From Nocardia vaccinii NBRC 15922 (GTDB lineage Bacteria; Actinomycetota; Actinomycetes; Mycobacteriales; Mycobacteriaceae): 64,000 nt of DNA. Of this stretch, positions 27,622 through 36,800 are shown in pieces. A program made the position numbers and the translations under genes. The first letter of the stretch is position 1, and every line of letters starts with the position of its first letter. The stretch covers positions 124,001 to 188,000 of the forward strand of contig NZ_BDCC01000009.1 of the NCBI RefSeq assembly GCF_001613305.1. Direction: 5' to 3'. The notes beneath the pieces were generated by a model, which searched no databases, had not been told where the DNA came from, and saw only the letters and a list, made by a program, of their open reading frames with translations.

Positions 27622-28086
27622 GTGCTGAGGCTGATGTTCTACGAACCACGGATTCCGCCGAATACCGGTAATGCGATTCGGCTGGCGGCGGGGTCCGGGT
27701 TCTCGCTGCACCTCATCGAACCGCTCGGCTTCGATCTGTCCGAGCCCAGGCTGCGCCGGGCCGGACTGGACTACCACGATCTCGCCACGGTCACCGTGCA
27801 CGAAAACCTCTCCGCCGCATGGGAATCCTTGAATCCCGAGCGGACGTTCGCCTTCACCGCCGGGGCGAACACGCGCTTCACCGATATCGCGTACCGCGAG
27901 GGTGATGTGCTGTTGTTCGGGCCGGAACCGACCGGATTGCCCGAGGAGGTGCTCAGCGACCCGCACATCACCGATCGGCTGCGAATTCCGATGCTGCCCG
28001 GTCGGCGGTCGATGAATCTGTCCAATGCGGCGGCCGTCGCGGTGTACGAGGCGTGGCGGCAGCTGGGGTTTCCGGGAGCGATGTAG
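27622..28086 (+). CDS. trmL: tRNA (cytidine(34)-2'-O)-methyltransferase
   Basis: 154 residues from the GTG at 27622, chosen because VLRLMFYEPRIPPNTGN aligns with the first strand of TrmL; ATG 27634 would delete it. SPOUT-fold signatures: EPRIPPNTGNAIRLAAGSGF, LLFGPEPTGLPEEVL (AdoMet knot loop) and IPMLPGRRSMNLSNAAAVAV. It methylates the wobble nucleotide of tRNA-Leu isoacceptors using AdoMet. Confidence 0.88.
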   Translation: MLRLMFYEPRIPPNTGNAIRLAAGSGFSLHLIEPLGFDLSEPRLRRAGLDYHDLATVTVHENLSAAWESLNPERTFAFTAGANTRFTDIAYREGDVLLFGPEPTGLPEEVLSDPHITDRLRIPMLPGRRSMNLSNAAAVAVYEAWRQLGFPGAM

Positions 28087-28103
28087 GCCGAGCCGGGCCG
28101 GCG

Positions 28104-28334
28104 TCAGTCGGCGATCTCGAAGCGCTTGAAGCGGGAAGTAGCGCCACCGGTGAGTCGGACCGAACTCTTCGACACGCCCAGGTGCGCGGCCAGCAGTTCG
28201 ATGGCCGCCTTGTTCGCCTTGCCCTCGACTGCCGGTGCGCGCACATACAGCCGTAACGCGCCGTCCTCGAGCACCTCGACGAGCGGGCCCTTACGGCTGT
28301 TGGGCGTGATCGTCGCCCGGACCACTGTCGGCAT
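28104..28334 (-). CDS. DUF167/YggU-family protein
   Basis: 76 residues from the ATG at 28334 (MPTVVRATITPNSRKG). LRLYVRAPAVEGKANKAAIE followed by LLAAHLGVSKSSVRLTGG is the DUF167 signature. It is a small alpha/beta protein of unknown function that is widespread in bacteria. It converges with trmL. Confidence 0.85.
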   Translation of the reverse strand: MPTVVRATITPNSRKGPLVEVLEDGALRLYVRAPAVEGKANKAAIELLAAHLGVSKSSVRLTGGATSRFKRFEIAD

Positions 28335-28378
28335 GGCGCACAGCGTAATCCCGCGCCTCGCGGTCATCCATCCGGCGG

Positions 28379-29482
28379 CTAGACATGTGGGAGCCGCATA
28401 TCTAGGACATCGTGCGCGAGGATCTGCAACTGTCCGGGGGTGGTGAGCAGCAGATCACCGGTGTGGGGCATGCGGGGCTGCTCGGCGCCGGTGCGACGGA
28501 GTTCGAGTGCGGCCGCCGGAGTGAGAGAGCCGTACCGGAGCGTGTCGCCGGTGCCGCGCCGCTCCCACCGCGCGGCGGACCGACTCCAGACGGTGGTGAC
28601 GAGGCGGCTCGGAGATCCGGCCTGCCAATTCGCGTAGGTGGCGGTCAGATCGGCACCATCCCAGCGCAGATCCTCCAGGGCCGAACAGGCCGAGGTAGCA
28701 GGCGGATCGAGCGGGTCGATTCGATCGTTCAGCAGGTCGATGCGCAGTAATTGCGCTGTACCGCAGGCGATTCCGTCGCGGGTCCGGCCCGCGATCGCGA
28801 CCGCCTGACCGTCCGGCCGCAGCGCCGCCCGGTCGAAAGCGGTGTTGACGCCTTCGATCCGGCCCAGCGCCCGCACGACACCGGTATCGGTGTCGACGAG
28901 GGAAAGGTGATTGATACCCCAGGGCGCACCGGGCGGTGACTCGACCCGGTCGAGAACGAGAACCCGCTCACCGGCCGCGAGCAGACGCGGGACCGACACC
29001 ACGGCCCCCGGCGCGATCGGATCCGGTGGCGGGAGGGTGATCCTGGCGCGCAGGGCGGGGTGCGGAGCGCGCAGATCGGCCTGGAGGAAGTTGTCCGGCT
29101 CGTTCCACCAGCCGACCGTCGTCCCGCGCAGCGGGAAGATGCGAGCACAATGACAGTCCACGCGGCCTGGCAGCACTGTGCCGCCCCCAACCTCCATCGC
29201 GGTGATCCCGCCGGAACCGTCGAGGGCGTAGATATGCGAATTGTCCTGTGTGAAACCGCTTTCGGAATAGCTGCCGCCGTAGCGCGCGATCACCCGCCGC
29301 GACGTGGCCAGCACCAGTTCGGTGCTGGTGCGGAAGACGAACGCCCGCGCGTTCAGCGACGCATCGGCGCTTCTGCCCGTATCCGACGCCGCAGGGGATA
29401 TTCCCGCGGCGCAGCCCGAGACGATCAACACACAACCGATGAGCATCGAAATCCCTGCCCCGCAATGGTTCCGGGCGGTCAC
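28379..29482 (-). CDS. putative lipoprotein with a beta-propeller-like body
   Basis: 367 residues. Signal with lipobox LIVSGC (Cys at about residue 24). The rest is a run of short beta-rich segments with repeated patterns such as VLATSRRVIARYGGSY, ALRPDGQAVAIAGRTRDG and LEDLRWDGADLTATYANW, like WD40/TolB-type surface lipoproteins. The start codon overlaps the stop of the GH19 C-terminal fragment (29479-29482), so it was once coupled to that gene. The roughly 17-kb insertion now cuts it off from the original operon promoter. Confidence 0.65.
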   Translation of the reverse strand: MTARNHCGAGISMLIGCVLIVSGCAAGISPAASDTGRSADASLNARAFVFRTSTELVLATSRRVIARYGGSYSESGFTQDNSHIYALDGSGGITAMEVGGGTVLPGRVDCHCARIFPLRGTTVGWWNEPDNFLQADLRAPHPALRARITLPPPDPIAPGAVVSVPRLLAAGERVLVLDRVESPPGAPWGINHLSLVDTDTGVVRALGRIEGVNTAFDRAALRPDGQAVAIAGRTRDGIACGTAQLLRIDLLNDRIDPLDPPATSACSALEDLRWDGADLTATYANWQAGSPSRLVTTVWSRSAARWERRGTGDTLRYGSLTPAAALELRRTGAEQPRMPHTGDLLLTTPGQLQILAHDVLDMRLPHV

Positions 29483-29622
29483 CGAAGTACCTCCAGGGCT
29501 CGGCGGTAGTAGGCCGCACGGGCCTGCAGGCCGTTGTATCCACCGTTCACCGCTCGGGTGACAGCGGCGAAATCACCGGCGTCGGCCAGTGCGTTGATAT
29601 TGCGCGAGGTCCAGTACCACTG
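29479..29622 (-). pseudogene. C-terminal fragment (46 codons) of a GH19 hydrolase gene
   Basis: WYWTSRNINALADAGDF followed by AAVTRAVNGGYNGL is the conserved C-terminal end of bacterial GH19 chitinase/lysozyme domains. No start, catalytic Glu or N-terminal domain is attached. The open frame runs upstream to 29691 with unrelated residues (SFVRIRQ just before the join). The matching N-terminal part, ending GFRIAQ, lies at 46984-48300 on the same strand. Joined at the shared Gln codon, the two give a normal 479-residue protein. Confidence 0.85.
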
Positions 29623-29902
29623 CCTGATTCGGACAAACGAAACCCACTCCGGCAGCAGGGGCGCTGACCGCCGAGATATGCAGCGATACAACGGAATTGG
29701 ACCTGCAGCCGTTCGAGGCAGCCTGCCGCAGTGCTCGCACGGTCACGTCAGCCACCCATCGGCCTCCCCGCCACGCTGTGCGTCGAAAACGAGAGCATTT
29801 GATCACGAATCAGCCAGTAGGACAGCGGAATACGCCATAGGGCACACGAGCACGGCGGCGGGACCTCGCGAGATGCTGCTAACGGGTGGTTTCGGGCCCC
29901 AG

Positions 29903-31675
29903 TCAGGGAGTCAGGAGTGTTCGGGCGACGCGGATCTCCGGTATCCCGATCACCTTGGCCGCGGCCAGGAACCCGCCCGCGCCAACCAGTGTTCCGGCAG
30001 TAAGGGTGACCAGTTGGCTGCTGGTGACGCCGGAGGCGGTGTGCTGGATCAGCATCATCGCGGCCAGTGCGCTGCTGCCGCCGATGGCGGTGGCAGCCAT
30101 GACCTGGTTGAAGGTCGTTGCGACGGTGGAGAATCCGAGCAGCCCGTAGCGGCGTCGCAGCAGAATGTGCCCGGTCATCGCTCCGGCGAGGTAGGAGATA
30201 GAAGCAGCCACGCTGAGCATCACCACCAGAGTACGGTTGGGCAACACCTCAGCCGATACGGTGAGAACCGCGAGCTTCACCAGCATCATGACTATGTTGA
30301 TGATGGTGGGTGTGCGAGTGTCGTTGCTGGCGTAGAAGACTCGCATCTGCAGCATCACCAGCGCGAACGGCGCCAACCCGAACGCCGAGGACGCGATCGC
30401 CGCACCGATCAACCGCGCGCTGGCGGGGTCGATCCGCCCGGCGAACACCAGTGAACACACGATCGGACCGAGCAGCATCATCGCCATCGTCATCGGCATC
30501 AACGCCACCAATAGGTATCTGGTCCCGCGACCGAGGTCCGCGATCAGCGCCGCCCGGTCACCCTCCGCGGCCGAGCGGGACAGTCGCGGCATCAACACCG
30601 TCAGCAAGGACACCGCCAGAACACCGTACGGCACCTGAAACAACAGATCGGCGTAGGTGTAGATCGACACCCCGTGATGGTCGAACGCGATCCGCATGGT
30701 GACCGCGACCCCGACCTGGCTGATCAACGCGTATCCCAGCAGCCAGCCCAGCAGCGGCACCGCCACCCGCACCGGCCGCCACGTATACGGGATCGGCCGC
30801 ACCCGCCAACTCCACCGGAACCCAGTGCGCCGCAACGCCACCACCGTCCACGCAGCCTGCCCGAGGATCCCAGCCAGGGTGCCCACACCGAGAGTGAGGA
30901 CCTGCGTGGTGGTCATCGACCCCGGAGTCAGCACGACCGGCCCGGGGAGCAGCACGAACACCCCGCACGTGGCCAGCACGATCACGTTGTTGACCACCGG
31001 CGCCCACGCCGCCGCGGCGAAACTGTCACGCACGTTGAGCACCGCGCTCGCCAGGACGGTCACGCCGTAGAAGAAGATCTCCGGCAGCAGCAGATACGCG
31101 AACACCGTGGTCAGGTGCCGCTGTCCGGCGTCAGCGACGAAGATCCGCACGATCAGCGGAGCGCACAGCACGGTGAGCACCGTGATCAGCCCCAGCGGGA
31201 TCACTGCGGCCAGCAGCAGACGCTGGGTGAACTCGCGAGAGCGCCTGCAGCCGTGACGGTGCGCGCGAGCCAGCAGCGGCACCACCGCGCTGGCGAACAC
31301 GCTGCCCAGCAACAGCTCGTACACCATGTTCGGCAGGTTGTTCGCCCCGTTGTAGGCATCGCCCACCGCCGCGGCACCCAGCACAGCCGCCACCACCAGC
31401 GTGCGCGCGAACCCCGTCACCCGGCTCACCACCGAAGCCACAGCCACATGTCCCCCCGCCAGCGCCACACCACGCCCACTGGCTACCCGCCCCGACCGCA
31501 GAACACCACTTGCCACCTGCGGCCGGACCACGTGGCGAGACGATTCGGCCAGGACCGGCAGCGGCTCGGTAGGGAACCTGTCGGCTTCTCGCCGCCCGGT
31601 CCGGCCCGCGCGAGGCGGCGGTCCGGCCAGGATCGGCAGCGGCTGTGTGGGGAAATTGCCGTACCTGTCGGTCAT
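29903..31675 (-). CDS. MurJ/MviN-family lipid II flippase-like membrane protein
   Basis: 590 residues from the ATG at 31675, with AGGAAGGGA upstream. The N-terminal cytoplasmic stretch of about 70 residues contains two related motifs, FPTQPLPILA and FPTEPLPVLA. About 14 membrane helices follow. VASVVSRVTGFARTLVVAAVLG, then DAYNGANNLPNMVYELLLGSV, is the MurJ N-terminal signature with its charged Arg/Asp residues. It lacks the pseudokinase tail of the mycobacterial housekeeping MurJ. It may move a cell-wall lipid precursor, or be a paralogue serving the island. It is probably accessory, since it sits inside the insertion. Confidence 0.85.
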   Translation of the reverse strand: MTDRYGNFPTQPLPILAGPPPRAGRTGRREADRFPTEPLPVLAESSRHVVRPQVASGVLRSGRVASGRGVALAGGHVAVASVVSRVTGFARTLVVAAVLGAAAVGDAYNGANNLPNMVYELLLGSVFASAVVPLLARAHRHGCRRSREFTQRLLLAAVIPLGLITVLTVLCAPLIVRIFVADAGQRHLTTVFAYLLLPEIFFYGVTVLASAVLNVRDSFAAAAWAPVVNNVIVLATCGVFVLLPGPVVLTPGSMTTTQVLTLGVGTLAGILGQAAWTVVALRRTGFRWSWRVRPIPYTWRPVRVAVPLLGWLLGYALISQVGVAVTMRIAFDHHGVSIYTYADLLFQVPYGVLAVSLLTVLMPRLSRSAAEGDRAALIADLGRGTRYLLVALMPMTMAMMLLGPIVCSLVFAGRIDPASARLIGAAIASSAFGLAPFALVMLQMRVFYASNDTRTPTIINIVMMLVKLAVLTVSAEVLPNRTLVVMLSVAASISYLAGAMTGHILLRRRYGLLGFSTVATTFNQVMAATAIGGSSALAAMMLIQHTASGVTSSQLVTLTAGTLVGAGGFLAAAKVIGIPEIRVARTLLTP

Positions 31676-31880
31676 CACGCTCACTTCCCTTCCTGGACAC
31701 CAACACTCGGATGCTGCCAGACCGTCCACGAGACGACGAAGCCGCCACACGACAGACAGACTCACTCGGCACTGTGACCGCGACCCGGGAAGTCATGCCC
31801 AGCGGCGCTACCGGACACCAGGTGCGAAGCTACCGCTGCCATTCGATCACCCCGCTCATCTCGATCGATCAGGGTTGCCG
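31676..31880. other. leader region of the murJ-like gene
   Basis: 205 bp between the murJ start and the small CxxC ORF. No gene or clear promoter was seen. Confidence 0.4.
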
Positions 31881-32030
31881 CTATTCGCCTGCCCCTGACG
31901 AGGCGGTTCGGGTGTCGTCCTCTCCGAACAGCACAAGCTGGCGCGGATGGGTGAAGGGTGCGCCGATTCGACGGAGGCATCGGGCGCAGGTGATTTCTGC
32001 TCGTGTGGGCGCTAAGGCTGATGGAGCCAT
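31881..32030 (-). CDS. 49-residue CxxC (zinc-ribbon-like) ORF
   Basis: MAPSALAPTRAEITCARC at the start, then LRRIGAPFTHPRQLVLFGED. The CARC pair and the QLVLFGEDD tail resemble short actinobacterial phage- and plasmid-borne CxxC proteins. The ATG lies inside the last codons of the broken gene at 32012-32193, so the two were coupled. It may itself be the C-terminal end of a longer lost gene. Function is unknown. Confidence 0.45.
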   Translation of the reverse strand: MAPSALAPTRAEITCARCLRRIGAPFTHPRQLVLFGEDDTRTASSGAGE

Positions 32031-32193
32031 CCGGCCACGCCGGTTCTGTAGAGGAGTTCCGGGACGACTTCCTCGCCGACCCACTGGCCGAGCGCGACTG
32101 CGTGTACTGCGCGCCCGGACCGGACGACGGCGTGAACGCCGGATCGCCGAAGGCTGCCCGCGTTGAGGCGGCGAGCGGGGCGATATCGGTCAT
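32012..32193 (-). pseudogene. frameshifted small gene (repeat copy A)
   Basis: The frame starts MTDIAPLAASTRAAFGDP and breaks at about 32141. Restoring one missing C (plus strand) continues it as GVHAVVRSGRAVHAVALG, QWVGEEVVPELLYRTGV and a stop at 32012, about 60 residues in all. Copy B at 46.7 kb has the undamaged reading GVHVVVRAGR at this point. Base differences between the copies inside the first 18 codons are synonymous, which suggests a minus-strand protein was once under selection. No known family was recognised. Confidence 0.55.
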
Positions 32194-32246
32194 GCGGCCA
32201 CGATACGAGCGGGCACCGACACGGACCGGACATTGGGGACGTGGTC
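32121..32246. repeat. direct repeat A
   Basis: It matches repeat B (46718-46844) in the same orientation with 9 mismatches and one single-base gap over about 127 bp. It covers the start of the MTDIAPLAAS gene and about 53 bp upstream of it. Confidence 0.85.
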
Positions 32247-32547
32247 GGCGTCCGGTTGTAACGACAGGTTGTAATTGTCACCGAGTGCTGGGTCGGCGGC
32301 CAAGTGGTGGGTTGGGTGGGCTTGTGCTGCCGGACACCGTGGTCCGCCCACTATGTGGGCCGGTCGCCTCCATCGCCAGCATCCCTGGCAGCGCCGGCAC
32401 CGATCATGTGCAGCACGTCCGAGGCCGGGCGAACATCACCGAAGGACCGGTAGATGGTGTGCAGCGTGGCGTTGTGAACGTGGTCGTGTGGAGCGGCATT
32501 GGCGTCGGCGACCATGTGAGGTTCTCTGCTTCGCCGCCCGTCCTGGC
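32247..32547. other. 301-bp gap inside the island
   Basis: No gene was recognised. Upstream in-frame codons of the MYVG ORF (RPG before the ATG) fall in its last bases and hint that the N-terminus of that gene has been lost. Confidence 0.4.
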
Positions 32548-32843
32548 ATGTATGTCGGCTACACCACCTGGCATGCGGTGACGGGCTTCCTCACCGGCTA
32601 CAGCGAGTCGGCGGTCCGGCACGGTGGACAGGGTCTCGTCGGTTTCCGGGATTGGCTGATGACCAATCACCTGGGTAGGGAAAGCAACTACACCTGGGCC
32701 CGAATCATCACGCACATTGTGCTGCCGGACCGGGATCATCATGTACCCCTGACCGATGACCAGCAAGTGTCCGGGCATTGGACGCGTTGTTGACCTGCTC
32801 GACGCTTTTCTCAACGACGCGAAACCGGCCCACGATGAGCCCT
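32548..32843 (+). pseudogene. decayed MYVG/FRDWL-type small gene
   Basis: From the ATG at 32548 the frame reads MYVGYTTWHAVTGFLTGY, then VGFRDWLMTNHLG and ARIITHIVLPD, ending out of context at 32793. A second frame from about 32756 supplies a fitting end, GIGRVVDLLDAFLNDAKP, so one frameshift near 32760-32790 joins them. The codons before the ATG (RPG) also belong to the motif, so the 5' end is missing too. Similar small proteins occur in actinobacteria, often near polymorphic toxins. A former immunity gene is possible but unproven. Confidence 0.45.
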
Positions 32844-32970
32844 CGGCGCGGTCGCGAACGCGACGGCAATCGCCGCAGATTGAAGATCTGCGGCGTTCAA
32901 CGACCGTTGCATACGCTTGCTACTCGGGCCTGGAGATACAAATCTCGACGACGCGGTGCAGCGTTGAATT

Positions 32971-33507
32971 TCAGCTCAACTCTTCCCTGATATCACGGGC
33001 ACGCTCCAAATCAAGGATAAGCGAGCTGACACTGAGTGGGATCCGACCGGCATCGACGACGACGACCGTTTCGCTATCACCAACTTCAAGATCATGGCCA
33101 TCAACCCATCGCTGATTCTTGGTATCCTCCAGAAATCCGAGCCGCCCATTTTTTAGACGCACTTCGAATCCCGAATGTCTCCGATCTGTCACTACAGAAT
33201 CAGATTCCATTCCAGCTATAAGCGTTATCTCGTCAACCAAGCGACTAATTATGGAGATGGCCGTACGGATCGTAGGGTTGCGATCAACCTGAAGAGTTTC
33301 CAGCGACTCACCGCGATCGAGGGCAACCGCATAGAACTCCTCCAGCGTTACCCACTGTTCTTCCAACTCGGAACGCCATGGGGAATTACCTTCAACGCTC
33401 ATAAGTAAGGACTCGACTTCTCTGATCAGCGACGCTAGCGAGTATTTACCCTCAGAATACGAGCCCAGAGAACGAGACAATAGCCGACAGATCATCAATT
33501 GCGACAA
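32971..33507 (-). CDS. candidate immunity protein for the RHS toxin
   Basis: 178 residues from the TTG at 33507, which has GGAAGGAG nine bases upstream; an ATG at 33495 would lose that spacing. It begins 24 bases after the toxin stop on the same strand, the standard place for a polymorphic-toxin immunity gene. It is acidic and mixed helix/strand (VESLLMSVEGNSPWRSELEE, then EVRLKNGRLGFLEDTKNQRW), with no signal peptide or membrane segment. Its codon use is clearly AT-richer than its neighbours, matching the toxin tip. No named immunity family was recognised. Confidence 0.65.
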   Translation of the reverse strand: MSQLMICRLLSRSLGSYSEGKYSLASLIREVESLLMSVEGNSPWRSELEEQWVTLEEFYAVALDRGESLETLQVDRNPTIRTAISIISRLVDEITLIAGMESDSVVTDRRHSGFEVRLKNGRLGFLEDTKNQRWVDGHDLEVGDSETVVVVDAGRIPLSVSSLILDLERARDIREELS

Positions 33508-33531
33508 GGCGTACCACTCCTTCCATCCAGG

Positions 33532-33819
33532 TCACTTGCTAGCATACATCGGAGTGATAACATCTCCTCTATCATTGGTAATCACTGCAACCCCATTCTC
33601 CGGACTGAAGTACCGAGTAGTGCCGGGCTGGTTTCCCGGACTTTTAATGCCATGCTGGATCGTATCCTCTACAACTGATGGCGGAATCCCTCGCCCTTGT
33701 GTCCGATCGAGCGCATGACCAGTATAGTCACGCCCACCAATATTTCCACGCGTATTATTGGACTTTTGAGTATCCATTTCAGATCTGCGTGACCCTACCG
33801 GCGTCGACGGATGGACATC
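33532..33819 (-). other. toxin tip coding segment (95 codons after the Hint HNC)
   Basis: This follows the Hint cleavage Cys (codon 33820-33822) directly. Composition drops toward AT here and through the immunity gene, unlike the GC-rich RHS body, as expected where toxin tips are exchanged by recombination. Confidence 0.75.
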
Positions 33820-36800
33820 GCAGTTATGGACCAGAATCGCGGTAGATCCGGCAAGCACATAAAAGGTGTGAATCTGGGAAACACTCAGATTGTAAACGGA
33901 TTGATTATTTACATCACCACGGTCCGCCACTGATGCGACGCTCAAGGGCTCGGTACCTGGGAGACCTACGGGACTGTCACCGGCCTGCAGGTTCTCTGCG
34001 TTGATCCATCCGCGCCCCTTGACCCAGACCGGGTGGGCTGAAGTGGCGGTGATCGCGGCCCCACCTCCCCTGGCGAACTGGAGAACTACGAGATGTTTGG
34101 TGCCGTGTCCGACGATGACGTCAGCAACGGGTTCAGGTTTGGTGGTTCCGGTGGCGGGGTCGGTGGCCAGGACTTGGTCGTTGGTGGTGATGGCGTTGAT
34201 CGGTTTGGAGGTGCCATCGGCCATGAGGACGAGGGTGCTGGGGGTGAAGGAGTTGCAGGTTCCTTCCTTCTGCGCGGCCTGTGCGGCTTTTTCGGCTGCT
34301 TGGCCTTCTTTGACCCCGACCTGAATGCCTTTGACTGCCAGCCCCCCTTCGGGGAGCATGCCGACGGCGTCGACGGCAGCATCCGCGTAGTGGCCTTGGG
34401 AGAGTTGCCCGGCGGTGGCGACGGCGGCGGAGGCCTCTCCAATGGGGCCGGGCAGGATCATGCCGACTTCGGCGACTTCGGTGGTGACGTCGACCGCAGA
34501 GTTCCAGGCGGAGCTGATACTGAATTTGCCAGACAGGTCGGTGCTGTTGACTGGGTCGGCGTTGGTGTAGTCATAGTCGTTCGCCGACCCACCGGCGACC
34601 GGATCAGTTTGCAGGAACCGTCCGAGGACCGGCAGGTATGTGCGGGCACCCATCTCCAACGCCTGCTGAGAAGCCAAGTGTTCGGTCGGGATGACATGCT
34701 GGCCTTGCCAGCCCGCGTCCATGCCGCCGGTCATAGTGGCGGGGATCGCGATGTCGGCGAACGCACCGCTGGCCGGGTCGATATCTTGGCCGTACGGGTC
34801 GTACAGGTGGATGCCGCCAGTGCGGGCGGCGGTGCCGTCAGCGGTGAAGATGATGTTGCCGTGTACGTCTGGGTAGGACCAGTTCGTGGTTGCCGTCGGG
34901 CTGTAGGTTTTGGTCAACAACACCCCGCCGGGTAGCTGCAGGAGTCGTTGCAGCAGATTCCCTGTGCTGTCGAGGGTCAATTGCGGAGTGGATGCCGAGG
35001 CTCCGGTGTAGCCGTAGCGGGTGGTCCCGTTGGTCGCGGGTGCCTGCTGGCCCTGGGTGGTGCGCTGGGTCAGCCGGTCGCTGACGTCGCGAGTGTATTG
35101 GATGTTTACCCCGGCCGCGGTGGTGGTTTGCACGTGCCGGCGGGTGGAGTCGTAGCCGAGGGTGTCGCTGCCGACGCTGGTGGCGTTGCCGTACACGTCG
35201 TAACCGAAGGTCAACGCGTTCGCGCCGGTGCTCGACAGGAGACGGTCGGTGTTGTCGTAACAGTAGGCCGTGGACACGGCGGGCTGAGTATCGCGGACAT
35301 CGGTGAACCCGGTGCGGTTGGTGTCTGTACCCGCCGCGGTATTCGGGCCGCACCCACCGGTGGCGTCGAAGTTGTATGTCAGCTGGTGGTGGGGCACGGT
35401 CGCGGCGACCAGCCGTCCGACGGTGTCGTAGGTGTAGGCGTCGGTGTAGGTGGCCGGACCGACGCTGTCGGTGAGGTTTTCATCGGTGATCCGGTTGGCC
35501 AAGGATCGCGCGACGGTGTCGGCGACGGTGGTGTTGGCGGTTTTCCATGCCAGCGCAGTGACCGCGCCTGCGGGGTTGCGGGTGATCGAGTCCAGGCGGG
35601 ATCCGTTGCCGTACAAGACGTTCTGGATCTGCCCGGCATTGGTGTAGCCGGGGGTGGCGACCGTGGTGCCATCCAGAGCTACCGTGAGCAGCCGGGATGC
35701 TTGGTCCCATGTGTAGGCCAGGGTTGAGGTGACGCCCTTGACCGTGGTGGTGTCACTCAGCACATGCCCGGCCGTGTCGTACACCGTCGCGGTGACCGCG
35801 CCGTTGGCGTCGGTGTAGGACACCACCTGACCATCCAGGTCGACCGTCGAAGTGACCGAGCCGCTTTCGTCGGTGACCTTGGTGATCAACGGGTTACCGC
35901 CGACCGCGTAGTCGTAAGCGATATTGCGGGCCGGTTGGGTCCCCTGCGCCGGGAACGACTGCGAGATCTTCCGGCCGCGTGCGTCGTAGCTGACACATGA
36001 CCACGGCTCGGTATTGATCCGCGTGGCGACCACCCGACCGGAGGAGTCGTATACCGATTCCGCGGTGTTCGCTTGCCCCGCAGAGTTTTTCGCCGCCATC
36101 ACGATTTTCGGTAGTCCGGCTTGATTCACTGCCGACGACCCGGACACGCAAGGGTTCGCGCGAGTTTCCGAATCACCGTAATAGGTGGTGGTGCTGCGTT
36201 TGTCCGGGTTGGTGACATCACCAGAGGGCAACGCCTGCGCGGTCTTACGCAAATACCCGTTACCCGGTGTTTCGAAGGTGGAGCGTGTCGTCAGCGCGAG
36301 CCCACCGGGATCGTTCGTGGTGGACACCGCGAGCTGGTACACCGGGTCGATACCGTGTGCAGGATCCGAATAACTGGTAGCGGTGTGGCTCGAGGGTGCT
36401 CGTTCGACGCTGCCGCCGGAGGTGTCGTCGTCGACCGTGCTGGTCTCCGACCCATAGCGGGGCTTGAGATTTTGCCCGGGCACGGTCGCAGGGGACCCGG
36501 CACCGGGTGGAGTCCAGGTGAAGTTCAACGCGCCGGTGGTACCGCTACGGTTGTAGTACTCCACGCGGATGCGATGCCAGCTCCCAGCGACAGTGTTGTT
36601 GTAGGTGCCGGCGGTCGCGGTGCTGGCCTTGTCGGTCCAGCTGTCTACCAGTCGGACATCGTCGATCCACAACCGCACGCCGTCGACGGCGGTAAACCCG
36701 AGGCCGTAGTTGCCTGTCGCGGAGAATTGGATCTCCCCGGTGAACCGGGCGGACCAGCCGCCGGTGTTGGTGACCGGTGGTGAACTACCCCAGGTTTGGG

